From: Gemmatimonadota bacterium
GTDB lineage: Bacteria > Gemmatimonadota > Gemmatimonadetes > Gemmatimonadales > Gemmatimonadaceae
Assembly: GCA_021299375.1 (NCBI GenBank)
Contig: JAJTGR010000059.1
Span: forward strand, 1-64,000
Direction of reading: 5' to 3'
DNA length: 64,000 bases
The notes under the pieces were generated by a model. It saw only the letters and a list, made by a program, of their open reading frames with translations, ran no database searches and was not told where the DNA came from. The translations under genes were made by a program, and so were the position numbers. Below are positions 32,709-41,025 of the stretch, piece after piece; position 1 is the stretch's first letter; every line of letters begins with the position of its first letter.

Positions 32709-33568
32709 GCGACGCAGCACAGGAGGCCGGCCCTCCGCAGTTTGTCGACCTGCAGGTGCACACCACCGCGTCCGATGGCGCGCTCGCACCGGCTTTGGTC
32801 GTACAGGCCGCCGCCGATGCGCAGCTCCATGCCATCGCCATCACCGATCATGATACCGTGGACGGACTCGATGAGGCGACCGAGGCCGGCGCGCGGCTGG
32901 GCGTGCGGATTGTACCGGGGGTAGAGCTGAGCACGCACTTCGGCGACGACGAGTTGCACCTGCTCGGCCTGCACCTCGCGAACCGCGAAGCGATGCGGGA
33001 TGCCCTTGCCGAGTTCCGCCAGCAGCGGGTCGTGCGCGCGGAACGGATCGTGGCAACGCTCAATGCGCACGGCATGCCCATCACCCTGGAGTCGGTGCTG
33101 CGCGAAGCGGCGGACGGCGCCGTGGGGCGCCCCCACATCGCACGGGCCATGCTGGCCGGTGGCTGGGTGCGCGAGTTCCGGGAGGCCTTCGACAAGTGGA
33201 TCGGGTGGGGACGGCCAGCCTACATGGCGAAGGATCGGTTCGATGTCGCCGATGCCATCGATCTGGTGCACCGCGCGGGGGGGCTCGCGGTGTGGGCCCA
33301 TCCCGGGGAGTCGGCCACGCCCACCCGCATCCAGCGCCTGGCTGATGTCGGCCTCGACGCCGTGGAGGTGCTGCATCCGAGCCATCCGCCGTACCTGGTC
33401 CAGCGCCTGGTGGAGTACACCGACAAGGCTGGACTGTTGCCCAGCGGGGGCTCGGATTGGCACGGGACGCAGGATGGGCCGCGTCGATTGGGCGGACAAC
33501 TGGTTCCGAAGATCTGGCTTGATTGGCAGGACGCGAAGGTGGCGTCGCGTTCAGCCGCCCTTGCCTGA
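32705..33568 (+). CDS. PHP-domain phosphoesterase (TrpH/RNase AM-like)
   Basis: This 287-residue protein is of the PHP family with the metal-binding motifs DLQVHTTASDG (about 15-25), AITDHDTVDG (about 44-53), PGVELSTHFGDDELHLLG, VGRPHIA and SGGSDWHG near the C-terminus. TrpH-type members hydrolyse 3',5'-nucleoside bisphosphates or trim RNA 5' ends. All metal ligands appear present. The GTG start overlaps the preceding gene, and a TTG-started SDR gene overlaps its end, so four genes are coupled. Confidence 0.88.
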   Translation: MSDAAQEAGPPQFVDLQVHTTASDGALAPALVVQAAADAQLHAIAITDHDTVDGLDEATEAGARLGVRIVPGVELSTHFGDDELHLLGLHLANREAMRDALAEFRQQRVVRAERIVATLNAHGMPITLESVLREAADGAVGRPHIARAMLAGGWVREFREAFDKWIGWGRPAYMAKDRFDVADAIDLVHRAGGLAVWAHPGESATPTRIQRLADVGLDAVEVLHPSHPPYLVQRLVEYTDKAGLLPSGGSDWHGTQDGPRRLGGQLVPKIWLDWQDAKVASRSAALA

Positions 33569-34316
33569 GCTGACCACGGCGGCGAGTGCCAATCGCCGCG
33601 TCGCTCTGGTCACCGGTGGCGCCCGCCGGCTCGGCGCTGTCCTCGTGCGCAGCCTGGTCGCCCATGGATACGACGTGTTGCTGCACCATGGCAACTCCGC
33701 GGCCGAGGCGCGCGCGCTCGCCGACGCGTTGACGTTGGCCCACGGTGTCCGGGTGGAGGTCGTCCAGGCCGACCTGCAGGACGCCACGGCGGCGGCACAC
33801 ATCGTCGATGTCGCCAGGCAGGCCTTCGGCCGGCTCGACGTGGTGGTGAGCTCCGCCTCCATCATGGAGCGGCGCCCGTTCGCCGAGGTCACGCTCGCCG
33901 ACTGGGAGCGGGCTGAGGCGGTCAACCTGCGGGCGCCGTTCTTCCTGCTGCAGGCGGCCGCTCAGGTCCTGTCAGACGGCGGGGTGTTTCTGCAGCTGGC
34001 CGATCATCTCGCACACGAGACGGGCTGGTCGTCACTCCTGCCGCATCAGGTCACGAAGTCGGCACTCACCCAGCTGGTGCGGGCCGGGGCTGAGGCGCTC
34101 GCGCCGCGGCTGCGTGTCAATGCGATTGCGCCGGGACTGGTCCTTGCCCCCGCCGACTTCAGCGAGGCGGCCGCCCGTCGTTTCCTTCGCGACGTGCCCG
34201 CCGGGCGCACCGGCACACCGGACGATGTGGCGCGGGCAATGCATTTCCTGATCGACGCAACGTACGTCACGGGGGTCGTGCTCCCGGTCGACGGCGGTCG
34301 GCACCTCCGCCGGTGA
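33561..34316 (+). CDS. SDR-family oxidoreductase, pteridine reductase-like, altered catalytic Tyr
   Basis: The only good start is TTG 33561, overlapping the PHP stop, which gives 251 residues. The cofactor motif TGGARRLG (18-25) with the NADPH-type Arg and the layout resemble FolM/PTR1 pteridine reductases; the Asp in LADHLAHE (148) matches the catalytic Asp of that branch. The Tyr of YxxxK is His (PHQVTK, His162, Lys166), so normal proton transfer is in doubt. The C-terminus (APGLVLAP, TYVTGVVLPVDGGRHL) is standard. The GTGA overlap with the next gene couples it to an unknown Cys-rich protein. Confidence 0.83.
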   Translation: MPELTTAASANRRVALVTGGARRLGAVLVRSLVAHGYDVLLHHGNSAAEARALADALTLAHGVRVEVVQADLQDATAAAHIVDVARQAFGRLDVVVSSASIMERRPFAEVTLADWERAEAVNLRAPFFLLQAAAQVLSDGGVFLQLADHLAHETGWSSLLPHQVTKSALTQLVRAGAEALAPRLRVNAIAPGLVLAPADFSEAAARRFLRDVPAGRTGTPDDVARAMHFLIDATYVTGVVLPVDGGRHLRR

Positions 34317-35077
34317 GTGCGCCGACCAGGAGGGGGCCACCGGTGCCGGCGCCGCTCAGGTTCGATCGCGTGGTGGTCATCGGCGGCGGCTGCTACGGCA
34401 GCTGGTACACACAGCAGCTCACCCGGGCGATCGCCCGCCGGGCCCTGATCGCCGGGGAGATCCTCGTGGTCGACCGGAATGCCGACTGCCAGGTCGGGGA
34501 ACGTCTACGGCAGGGTGCCTATGCCGGGGCACCAGTGCGGCTCGTGGTGGCCTCGTGGGATGCGTTCCTCGCCGCCTGGCTGGCCGAGGGCCCCGCCTCG
34601 CTCCTGCACGACGCCCTGGTGCCGTCCCCGCTCATGCCGCACCTCTGCCTCGACTGGCTGGTCACGCGCGCCCGCGACCGCTGGCCGTCGCGCCAGATTT
34701 CGGTCCAGCCCCTCGCCACCGTCCCGCCGACCCCTTGGCAGCGGGCGTCGCCGGACGGTCGGCACTACGTGAGCTTCGCCACGTGGATGTGCCCGGTGAA
34801 TTGCATCGAACCGGCGAAGTGCCCCGCCACGCGCGGGCCGCGCGACTGGAGCCTGCCACCCACGCTGCGGGCCTTCGTTGCCGCCGACCCCGACCTCGAT
34901 GGCGCCGTTATCTTTCCCTGTGTGCATCGCACGTTCGGGGTCGGCATGATCGATGTCGCTCCCATCGCGGAGGCCGATCGCCAGGTGGCGTCATGGGGTG
35001 CCGATGGGCCGTGCCGGGTGCTGGTCGGTACGGTTTCGCACTGCCATGGCGCGCTGGGGGTGCTGGCCATTGAGTAA
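34313..35077 (+). CDS. unknown protein with Rossmann-like start and CxxxCxxxxxC motif
   Basis: This 254-residue protein belongs to no family I can name. The N-terminus reads like a dinucleotide-binding fold (VVVIGGGCYGSWY at about 20-32, ILVVDRNADC at about 50-59). In the middle is a striking cysteine cluster, WMCPVNCIEPAKCP (Cys160, 164 and 170), followed by RDW. Another cysteine is in FPCVHRTFG (203). The spacing suggests a metal or Fe-S site rather than disulfides, since no signal peptide is present. It is coupled to the SDR gene by a 4-base overlap and followed by thioredoxin reductase, hinting at redox work. Confidence 0.75.
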   Translation: MSAPTRRGPPVPAPLRFDRVVVIGGGCYGSWYTQQLTRAIARRALIAGEILVVDRNADCQVGERLRQGAYAGAPVRLVVASWDAFLAAWLAEGPASLLHDALVPSPLMPHLCLDWLVTRARDRWPSRQISVQPLATVPPTPWQRASPDGRHYVSFATWMCPVNCIEPAKCPATRGPRDWSLPPTLRAFVAADPDLDGAVIFPCVHRTFGVGMIDVAPIAEADRQVASWGADGPCRVLVGTVSHCHGALGVLAIE

Positions 35078-35103
35078 TCGCGTCCTTCTTCCGTTTCGCC
35101 GCC

Positions 35104-36135
35104 ATGTCCGAATCGCACACTGAACACGTCATCATCATCGGCTCCGGACCTGCCGCCTGGACGGCAGCCATCTACGCGGCGCGTGCCAACCTCATGCCCC
35201 TCGTGTTCGAGGGAGAGCCGGTGGGCACCGAATTGCCGGGTGGCCAACTCATGCTCACCACCGACATCGAGAATTTCCCGGGCTTTCCCGAACCGATCAG
35301 CGGCCCCGAGTTGATGGAACGCATGAAGGCGCAGGCCGTCCACCATGGCGCCCGCGTCGTCTCCGAGCTGGTGAGAACAGTGGACTTCTCGCAGCGCCCG
35401 TTCACCATCGTGCCGAACTACGCGGCGCCCGTGACCGCGCACACGGTGATCATCGCCACGGGGGCCGCCGCCAAGTGGATCGGACTCGAGAACGAACTCC
35501 GCCTGGCGCAGGCGGGCGGCGGCGTGTCCGCGTGCGCCGTGTGCGACGGCGCCATGCCGTTCTATCGGAACAAGCGCCTGATCGTGGTGGGGGGCGGCGA
35601 CACGGCGATGGAAGAGGCCATGTATCTCACCAAGTTCGCGAGTGAAGTGGTGATTATCCATCGCCGCGACAGTTTCCGCGCGTCCAAGGTCATGGCCAAC
35701 CGCGTACTCGCGCATCCCAAGGTCCGCGTGGTGTGGAATGCGCGCGTGACCGACGTGCTCGGCGATGACTTCATCACCGGCGTACGCCTCGAGGATTCCG
35801 TCACGGGGGACGTGCACGAGCTCGAGGCGGGTGGCCTGTTCGTGGCCATTGGCCACACGCCCAATACGAAGTTCCTCGGCGGCCAGCTCGAGACCACCGA
35901 GCATGGCTACATCAAGGTGGCATCATGGCGCACCGCCACGAATATCGACGGGGTGTTCGCGGCGGGCGACGTCATCGACGACTACTATCGGCAGGCCATC
36001 ACCTCGGCGGGCACTGGCTGCATGGCCGCCCTCGAGGCGGAGCGGTGGCTTGCCCATCATGGCATCGGCGAATCGCCCGTGCTGGACACGGCGGAAACGA
36101 CCGTCGGGACCGCCGGCACCGTCAGCCATCACTGA
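35104..36135 (+). CDS. trxB: thioredoxin-disulfide reductase
   Basis: This 343-residue flavoprotein passes NADPH electrons to thioredoxin. The FAD motif IIGSGPAAWTAAIYAARA is at about 10-27, the redox pair CAVC is Cys144/Cys147, the NADPH motif VVGGGDTAMEEAMYL is at about 162-176, and the FAD-closing AAGDVIDDYYRQAITSAGTG is near the end. It is slightly long at the C-terminus (Thr/Val-rich tail). An MBL-fold hydrolase follows seven bases later, probably co-transcribed. Confidence 0.95.
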   Translation: MSESHTEHVIIIGSGPAAWTAAIYAARANLMPLVFEGEPVGTELPGGQLMLTTDIENFPGFPEPISGPELMERMKAQAVHHGARVVSELVRTVDFSQRPFTIVPNYAAPVTAHTVIIATGAAAKWIGLENELRLAQAGGGVSACAVCDGAMPFYRNKRLIVVGGGDTAMEEAMYLTKFASEVVIIHRRDSFRASKVMANRVLAHPKVRVVWNARVTDVLGDDFITGVRLEDSVTGDVHELEAGGLFVAIGHTPNTKFLGGQLETTEHGYIKVASWRTATNIDGVFAAGDVIDDYYRQAITSAGTGCMAALEAERWLAHHGIGESPVLDTAETTVGTAGTVSHH

Positions 36136-36142
36136 GGCGATC

Positions 36143-36793
36143 ATGGGAGCGCTGCGCCTCCAGCAACTCACCGTCGGGCCGCTGCAGGAGAACTGCTGGT
36201 TGCTCGCGGACCCCGAGAGCGGACAGGCCGTGCTGGTCGATCCGGGGGACGAAGCGCCGCGCCTCCTCGAGGCGGTGGAGGCCAGCGGGTGCAGGCTCGC
36301 CGGCATCTGGCTGACGCACGCCCATTTCGACCATGTCGGGGGTGTCGCGGGAGTGGTGCGCGAGCGCCCGGTCCCCATCTGGGTGCATCCGGCCGACGAC
36401 TACTTGTACCGCCACGCGGCCGACACGGCGGCCCGCTGGGGCGTGTCGATCGAGAATCCACCGGCCGCCGACCATTTCCTGGCCGAAGGTGACCAGGTGC
36501 ACCTTGGCCGCTTCAGTTTCGACGTCTGGCACGTGCCCGGTCATGCCCCGGGCCATGTCGCGTTCGTGGGCCACGGCCTCTGCCTCTCGGGTGACGTGCT
36601 GTTCGCCGGGTCCATCGGGCGTACCGACCTGCCGCTGTGTGATCCGGCGGCGATGCACCGGTCGCTGATGCGCTTGGCCACCCTCGATGAGACGTGTCGG
36701 GTTCTGCCCGGGCACGGTATCATGACTACGATTGGGCGCGAGCTCGCTGCCAATCCGTTCCTGCGCGGTGCCGCGCGCCCCATCGGCGCGTAG
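36143..36793 (+). CDS. MBL-fold metallohydrolase (YcbL/glyoxalase II-like)
   Basis: Starting at ATG 36143, the 216 residues carry the metal motif THAHFDH (58-64), with downstream metal ligands in VPGHAPGHVAF and LSGDVLFAGSIGRTDL and the closing LPGHG. This matches small hydroxyacylglutathione hydrolase-like proteins. The true substrate (thioester or persulfide) is unknown. It sits directly behind trxB, which fits thiol metabolism. Confidence 0.9.
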   Translation: MGALRLQQLTVGPLQENCWLLADPESGQAVLVDPGDEAPRLLEAVEASGCRLAGIWLTHAHFDHVGGVAGVVRERPVPIWVHPADDYLYRHAADTAARWGVSIENPPAADHFLAEGDQVHLGRFSFDVWHVPGHAPGHVAFVGHGLCLSGDVLFAGSIGRTDLPLCDPAAMHRSLMRLATLDETCRVLPGHGIMTTIGRELAANPFLRGAARPIGA

Positions 36794-36850
36794 CCGCTGT
36801 TCCGGTGGCCGCCGCGGCGCGCCATCCCGTCCACTCACTGAGGTCCCGTC

Positions 36851-37660
36851 ATGGCCGTGCGTTCTCCCGTCCTCCTCGTGCTCGGCGCGGCGCTCCTGAC
36901 CGCCTCGCTCGCTGGCTGCTCGGGCATTACCGAAGCCAGCAGGCCGACGATCAATCGGTACGCGGCGGTCAACATCACCGCGCGTACCTCCGGCCCGGGC
37001 CAGGCCCGGGGTACGGCCACGGTGATCTTCTTCGATGCCCTCTCGGTGCAGGCGCCGTCGAGTGTGCTGCAGCAGACGGACGAATGCGTGTTCTCGGCCG
37101 TGGATACGCTGGTGACACCCACCGTCGGGCAGAATCGGGCTGGCAGCACCATCGGCTTCACCGCCGGAAGCACGTCGCTGCAACTGGCCTATTCCGACAC
37201 CCTCCGACGCTACGCCACACCGGCTGGCCAGCCCTTCACCTACAGTACGGGAGACCAGGCGCGGGTCACCATTCCCGGCGCGGCCGATGTCTTTCCTGCC
37301 CAGTCCATCAGCATCAAGCTGGCGGAGCCGCTCGTCCCCGGCCCAGTGGCCGCCCCACTCTCCGGTCAGCCGTACACGGTCACCTGGAACGGCACCAACG
37401 ACCCGACGGCCGCGATCATCCTTTCCATCAAGTACGCCAATCCGGCCACGGCGTCCTACGCCAACGAGCAGATCTACTGCGCACTGCGCGATGACGGGTC
37501 GCACACGATTCCCGCCACCGGCCTCACCGGCTTCCTCGGCAGCCCGGCCAATCGCCGCTCGGTGACCCTGACGCGGTGGCGCACGACCGAAGCGCAGCCC
37601 GATGCCCGGACGCTGCTGCACGTGGCCACTTCCGTCGACACGACGGTAGTCGTCCCCTGA
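36851..37660 (+). CDS. hypothetical lipoprotein
   Basis: This 269-residue exported protein has a lipobox near LTASLAGC (Cys at about 23). The remainder is Thr/Ser/Ala-rich with beta-like repeats and two later cysteines (DECVF, IYCALRD) that could pair. No catalytic motif is visible, and no family is recognised. It has its own ATG with GAGGTCC upstream and is followed closely by aspartase, to which it has no clear link. Confidence 0.72.
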   Translation: MAVRSPVLLVLGAALLTASLAGCSGITEASRPTINRYAAVNITARTSGPGQARGTATVIFFDALSVQAPSSVLQQTDECVFSAVDTLVTPTVGQNRAGSTIGFTAGSTSLQLAYSDTLRRYATPAGQPFTYSTGDQARVTIPGAADVFPAQSISIKLAEPLVPGPVAAPLSGQPYTVTWNGTNDPTAAIILSIKYANPATASYANEQIYCALRDDGSHTIPATGLTGFLGSPANRRSVTLTRWRTTEAQPDARTLLHVATSVDTTVVVP

Positions 37661-37677
37661 CCTCGGGCGAGACGCGG

Positions 37678-39105
37678 GTGAGCCTCACGCGCCTCGAGCG
37701 GGATGCGCTCGGTGAGCTGGCCGTTCCGGCCGACGCGCTCTACGGCGTGCAGACGCTGCGGGCAGCTCGGAACTTCGCGATCAGCGGGTTGCGGCCGCTC
37801 GAACCGTTCGTGATTGCCCAGGTGTGGATCAAGAAGGCCGCCGCGCTCACTCACAAGGAGACGGGCCGCCTCGACGCCCGACGCGCCGATGCCATCATCG
37901 CGGCGGCCGAGGAGGTGCTGGCCGGTGCGCATCGCGACCAGTTCATCGTCGATCCATACCAGGCCGGTGCCGGGACGTCGCACAACATGAACGTCAACGA
38001 GGTGCTCGCGAATCGCGCCAACGAGCTGCTCGGAGGCACACGCGGCAGGTACACGCCGGTGCATCCCAACGATCATGTCAATCTGGCGCAGAGCACCAAC
38101 GACACGATCCCGACCAACATCCGGCTCGCCGTTCTCGGGCAGCTGCCGTCGCTGCTGGCAGCCGTGGATGGCCTGTCAGCGGCGCTGGCGGAGAAGGGCA
38201 TCGCGTTCGATGACGTGATCAAGGCGGGACGCACCCATCTGCAGGATGCCATGCCCATCCGTCTGGGTCAGGAGTTTGCCGCCTATGCCGGGACCATCGG
38301 GCGCTGCCGCCGCCGGCTGACCGACGCGGCGGAGTACCTCAACGACCTCGGTATCGGCGGGTCGGCAGTGGGAACGGGCGTGACCGTGGAGCCCGGGTAT
38401 CCCGCTCTCATGAACCGGTACCTGCGCGAGGTGACCGGCATTCCGACGCTCCGGATCGGGGCGGATCGCATTCAGCTCATGCAGAGCATGGGGGACGCCG
38501 CGGCGTTCAGCGCCGCCCTCCGCGGTCTGGCGCTCGACCTGTCCAAGATCGTGAGCGACCTGCGCCTCATGGCGTCGGGGCCGCGTACCGGCTTCGACGA
38601 GATCGTGCTTCCGGCCGTGCAGCCCGGTTCCAGCATCATGCCGGGCAAGATCAATCCCTCGATCCCCGAGATGGTCAATCAGGTGTGCTTCCAGGTCATC
38701 GGGTGCGACACCACCGTGGCGATCGCTGCCGAACACGGGCAACTGGAGGTCAATGTCATGATGCCCGTCATCGCGCACAACATCCTCCTGTCGATGCAGC
38801 TGCTCAGCAATGCCATTGGTACCCTGTCGGTGCGGTGCGTACAGGGTATCGAGGCGAACGCGGCCATGTGTGCGTATTGGGTCGAGCGGTCGGCCGCCCT
38901 CGCGACCGCGCTCATGCCAAGCATCGGGTACGCCGCGGCGGCTGAGCTGGCCAAACGCTCGGTCCGGGATGGGGTCCTCATTCGGGAACTCGTGGTGCGC
39001 GACCAGGTGATTCCGGCGGAAGACGTCGACGCGGTGCTGGATCTCCGGCGCCTGACGGACATCGGGGTACCCCATGGCGCGCACGACGCGTCGGCCGGGA
39101 GCTGA
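37678..39105 (+). CDS. aspA: aspartate ammonia-lyase
   Basis: From GTG 37678 the 475-residue enzyme belongs to the aspartase/fumarase superfamily, with the signature GSSIMPGKINPS (about 321-332), the early ALYGVQTLRAARNF and TSHNMNVNEVLANRA. The QSTNDTIPTN motif is that of aspartases. It converts aspartate to fumarate and ammonia reversibly. Fumarase C (NDVFPT-type motif) is less likely. The upstream frame to 37576 overlaps the lipoprotein gene and is not family-like. Confidence 0.92.
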   Translation: MSLTRLERDALGELAVPADALYGVQTLRAARNFAISGLRPLEPFVIAQVWIKKAAALTHKETGRLDARRADAIIAAAEEVLAGAHRDQFIVDPYQAGAGTSHNMNVNEVLANRANELLGGTRGRYTPVHPNDHVNLAQSTNDTIPTNIRLAVLGQLPSLLAAVDGLSAALAEKGIAFDDVIKAGRTHLQDAMPIRLGQEFAAYAGTIGRCRRRLTDAAEYLNDLGIGGSAVGTGVTVEPGYPALMNRYLREVTGIPTLRIGADRIQLMQSMGDAAAFSAALRGLALDLSKIVSDLRLMASGPRTGFDEIVLPAVQPGSSIMPGKINPSIPEMVNQVCFQVIGCDTTVAIAAEHGQLEVNVMMPVIAHNILLSMQLLSNAIGTLSVRCVQGIEANAAMCAYWVERSAALATALMPSIGYAAAAELAKRSVRDGVLIRELVVRDQVIPAEDVDAVLDLRRLTDIGVPHGAHDASAGS

Positions 39106-39145
39106 GCCCGATCATGACGACTCCCCGCCCCGGGGGGTGGGCGTC

Positions 39146-39174
39146 TTGTCTCCGCCGCCATTCCGACCTACACT
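39146..39174 (+). promoter_or_regulatory. promoter giving a probably leaderless Rrf2 transcript
   Basis: TTGTCT (39146-39151), a 17-base spacer and TACACT (39169-39174) form a good sigma-70-type promoter. The ATG at 39181 begins seven bases after the -10 box, so the expected transcription start coincides with the start codon. No Shine-Dalgarno is visible. Confidence 0.6.
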
Positions 39175-39180
39175 GGACGC

Positions 39181-39675
39181 ATGCGGATTACCACGTGGGC
39201 TGAGTACGGGTTGATCTGTGCCTTGCACCTCGCGCGACGTACCGGCGCGGGGCCTGTCACGGGTCGCGATGTGGCAGCCAAGGAGCGGCTCCCCGGGGAC
39301 TACGTCGAGCAGATCCTGCTGCGAATGCGCCGGGCGGGCATCGTTAACAGTACGCGCGGCGCCCGGGGCGGGTACTCGCTGGCCCGTTCGCCAGACGAGA
39401 TCACCGTGCGCGATGTCATCAAGGCTTCCGAGCTGACCACCTTCGACTTGCACTGCATCACGCATCCGGTCGATGCGGAACGCTGTGCCGAAGCGGAGAA
39501 CTGCAGCATTCGCCCGGTGTGGATGCTCCTCCAGCGTCGCATCGACGAAGTGCTCGAGGGGGTGCGCCTCAGCGACTTGCTGGCCGACGAGTCGGTCGTG
39601 CGTGACCGGGTCGGAGTGCCGCAATACGATGGCGGCACCGACGTGGCTGGCGGCCTCCCCATCCTGCAGAGCTGA
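39181..39675 (+). CDS. Rrf2-family regulator with three cysteines (IscR/NsrR-like)
   Basis: This 164-residue winged-helix protein opens with MRITTWAEYGLICALHLAR. The recognition region includes RLPGDYVEQILLRMRRAGIV, and the wing reads STRGARGGYSLAR. Cys92, Cys102 and Cys108 match the Fe-S-binding triplet of IscR/NsrR-type sensors. It likely senses Fe-S status or redox. Its mRNA looks leaderless. No isc or suf genes are near, so the targets are probably elsewhere or include itself. Confidence 0.9.
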   Translation: MRITTWAEYGLICALHLARRTGAGPVTGRDVAAKERLPGDYVEQILLRMRRAGIVNSTRGARGGYSLARSPDEITVRDVIKASELTTFDLHCITHPVDAERCAEAENCSIRPVWMLLQRRIDEVLEGVRLSDLLADESVVRDRVGVPQYDGGTDVAGGLPILQS

Positions 39676-39687
39676 CCCGCGCACATC

Positions 39688-40221
39688 ATGGGGCTCTGGG
39701 GAGATTGGCAGGCGTCGCGGGAGCGTCGGCACCGCGTCGGGCTGTATCTCAACCATGTGCTCCGCGAGCCGGACGCGGGGGCGCTGGCGTGGCTTACCAC
39801 CCTGACCGGGAGTCCAGGGGTGGCCGCCCGTGAGCTGACCTTCGCTCGCCGCGCCGTCGGGCTGATAGTGGCGGAGCGCGATGCCCTCGACGATCGCACG
39901 GCCGCGGATGTCGCGCACCAGTTGGCCCCCGTCATCGCGGCGGAGGCCCGTCGCGATGCGGCGATCGGCCGGGAGTGGACCGACCGCTGGCGGGAGTACA
40001 CGTCGGCGTTGGCGGTGCGGGGCAGCGCCGAGCCGCCTGCCGCCCGATTGGCCCGCGTCATGCTGACTGGGGCCGGCGTCCGCCAGCCAACGACGGAGCA
40101 GCACGGGACGGCCACGCAGTGCGTCCTGAACATGCGGGCCGCCCTCAACGAGCAACTCCGCGCCGCGATCGGCGCCGCCTCCCTCCCTGACGACGTGCGC
40201 CCGTCGGCACTGCGCGGCTGA
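39688..40221 (+). CDS. hypothetical protein
   Basis: This 177-residue, Ala/Arg-rich, mostly helical protein has no signal peptide or membrane segment (RRHRVGLYLNHVLREPDAGALAWLTTL, ELTFARRAVGLIVAERDALDD). It follows the Rrf2 gene by 12 bases and ends before a strong hairpin, so it is the last gene of a two-gene unit. No family recognised. Confidence 0.65.
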   Translation: MGLWGDWQASRERRHRVGLYLNHVLREPDAGALAWLTTLTGSPGVAARELTFARRAVGLIVAERDALDDRTAADVAHQLAPVIAAEARRDAAIGREWTDRWREYTSALAVRGSAEPPAARLARVMLTGAGVRQPTTEQHGTATQCVLNMRAALNEQLRAAIGAASLPDDVRPSALRG

Positions 40222-40245
40222 TCGACGGGATTGATGGGCGGGCAA

Positions 40246-40291
40246 CGCAAAACGGGCATCCCGTACCGGAGTGCGGAATGCCCGTTTTGCG
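40246..40291. terminator. bidirectional terminator before tRNA-Leu
   Basis: CGCAAAACGGGCAT (40246-40259) and ATGCCCGTTTTGCG (40278-40291) form a perfect 14-bp stem with an 18-base loop. The AAAA/TTTT inside the stem gives U-rich ends in both directions. It separates the plus-strand hypothetical gene from the minus-strand tRNA-Leu. Confidence 0.8.
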
Positions 40292-40316
40292 CTTGCTCAC
40301 TTGGCGCGAGGCCAAG

Positions 40317-40400
40317 TGCCGAAGGCCGGACTCGAACCGGCACGTCCTTGCGGACACTGCGCCCTGAACGCAGCGCGTCTACCAATTCCACCACTTCGGC
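40317..40400 (-). tRNA. tRNA-Leu (CAG)
   Basis: The reverse strand folds as a class II tRNA of 84 bases. The acceptor is GCCGAAG/CTTCGGC with discriminator A, and the D-arm region is GGTGGAATTGGTAGACGC. The anticodon stem CTGCG/CGCAG has the loop TTCAGGG and anticodon CAG (codon CTG). A long variable arm (TGTCCGCAAGGACGT) and the T arm GCCGG-TTCGAGT-CCGGC complete it. CCA is not encoded. It is transcribed toward the 14-bp terminator. Confidence 0.95.
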
Positions 40401-40549
40401 AGGCTCCACACCGACCACGGAAACATCCTGCGGTGCGGCAGGGCGGTAAGAATAGATCGGGAACGCCCCGGAAGTCAACGCCGCCGCGACATCCTGCGCG
40501 CATGACCGACAGGAGCCACGGCTCGTCCTTGATTACGTTTCGGGCACGT

Positions 40550-41020
40550 ATGGCCACCAAGGATACCGACGAACCGACCGAGCTGATCGCGCGCAACAAG
40601 CGCGCGCGTCACGACTACGAGATTCTCGACACCTGGGAGGCGGGTATCGTTCTCACCGGGACCGAGGTCAAGGCACTGCGCGATGGCCGCGCCAATCTCA
40701 CGGATGCGTTCGGTCTCGTGAACGATGGGGAGGTCTACCTCCTGAATCTTCACATCGGCGCCTATGGGCACGGCAACGTCTTCAACCACGATCCGACCCG
40801 TACCCGCAAGCTGCTCCTGCACAAGCGGGAGATCCGGCGGCTCATCGGCAGCGTGGAGCGGCAGGGGCTGACGTTGGTACCGCTCGATCTGTATTTCAAG
40901 CGCGGGCGGGTCAAGACACGGCTGGCGCTGGTGCGCGGCAAGCAGCAGCACGACAAGCGCGAGGACCTCAAGCGGCGCGACGCGGAGCGCGAGATCGCGC
41001 GCGTGTTGCGGTCCCGCTGA
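40550..41020 (+). CDS. smpB: SsrA-binding protein SmpB
   Basis: This 156-residue beta-barrel RNA-binding partner of tmRNA works in trans-translation. Typical features are [37 protein letters not shown] at the N-terminus, the IGAYGHGN loop, [10 protein letters not shown], and the basic C-terminal tail [27 protein letters not shown]. The start is ATG 40550; an upstream ATG at 40502 would add 16 residues. It is divergent from tRNA-Leu. No convincing tmRNA gene is visible in the window. Confidence 0.95.
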   Translation: MATKDTDEPTELIARNKRARHDYEILDTWEAGIVLTGTEVKALRDGRANLTDAFGLVNDGEVYLLNLHIGAYGHGNVFNHDPTRTRKLLLHKREIRRLIGSVERQGLTLVPLDLYFKRGRVKTRLALVRGKQQHDKREDLKRRDAEREIARVLRSR

Positions 41021-41025
41021 GCGCC

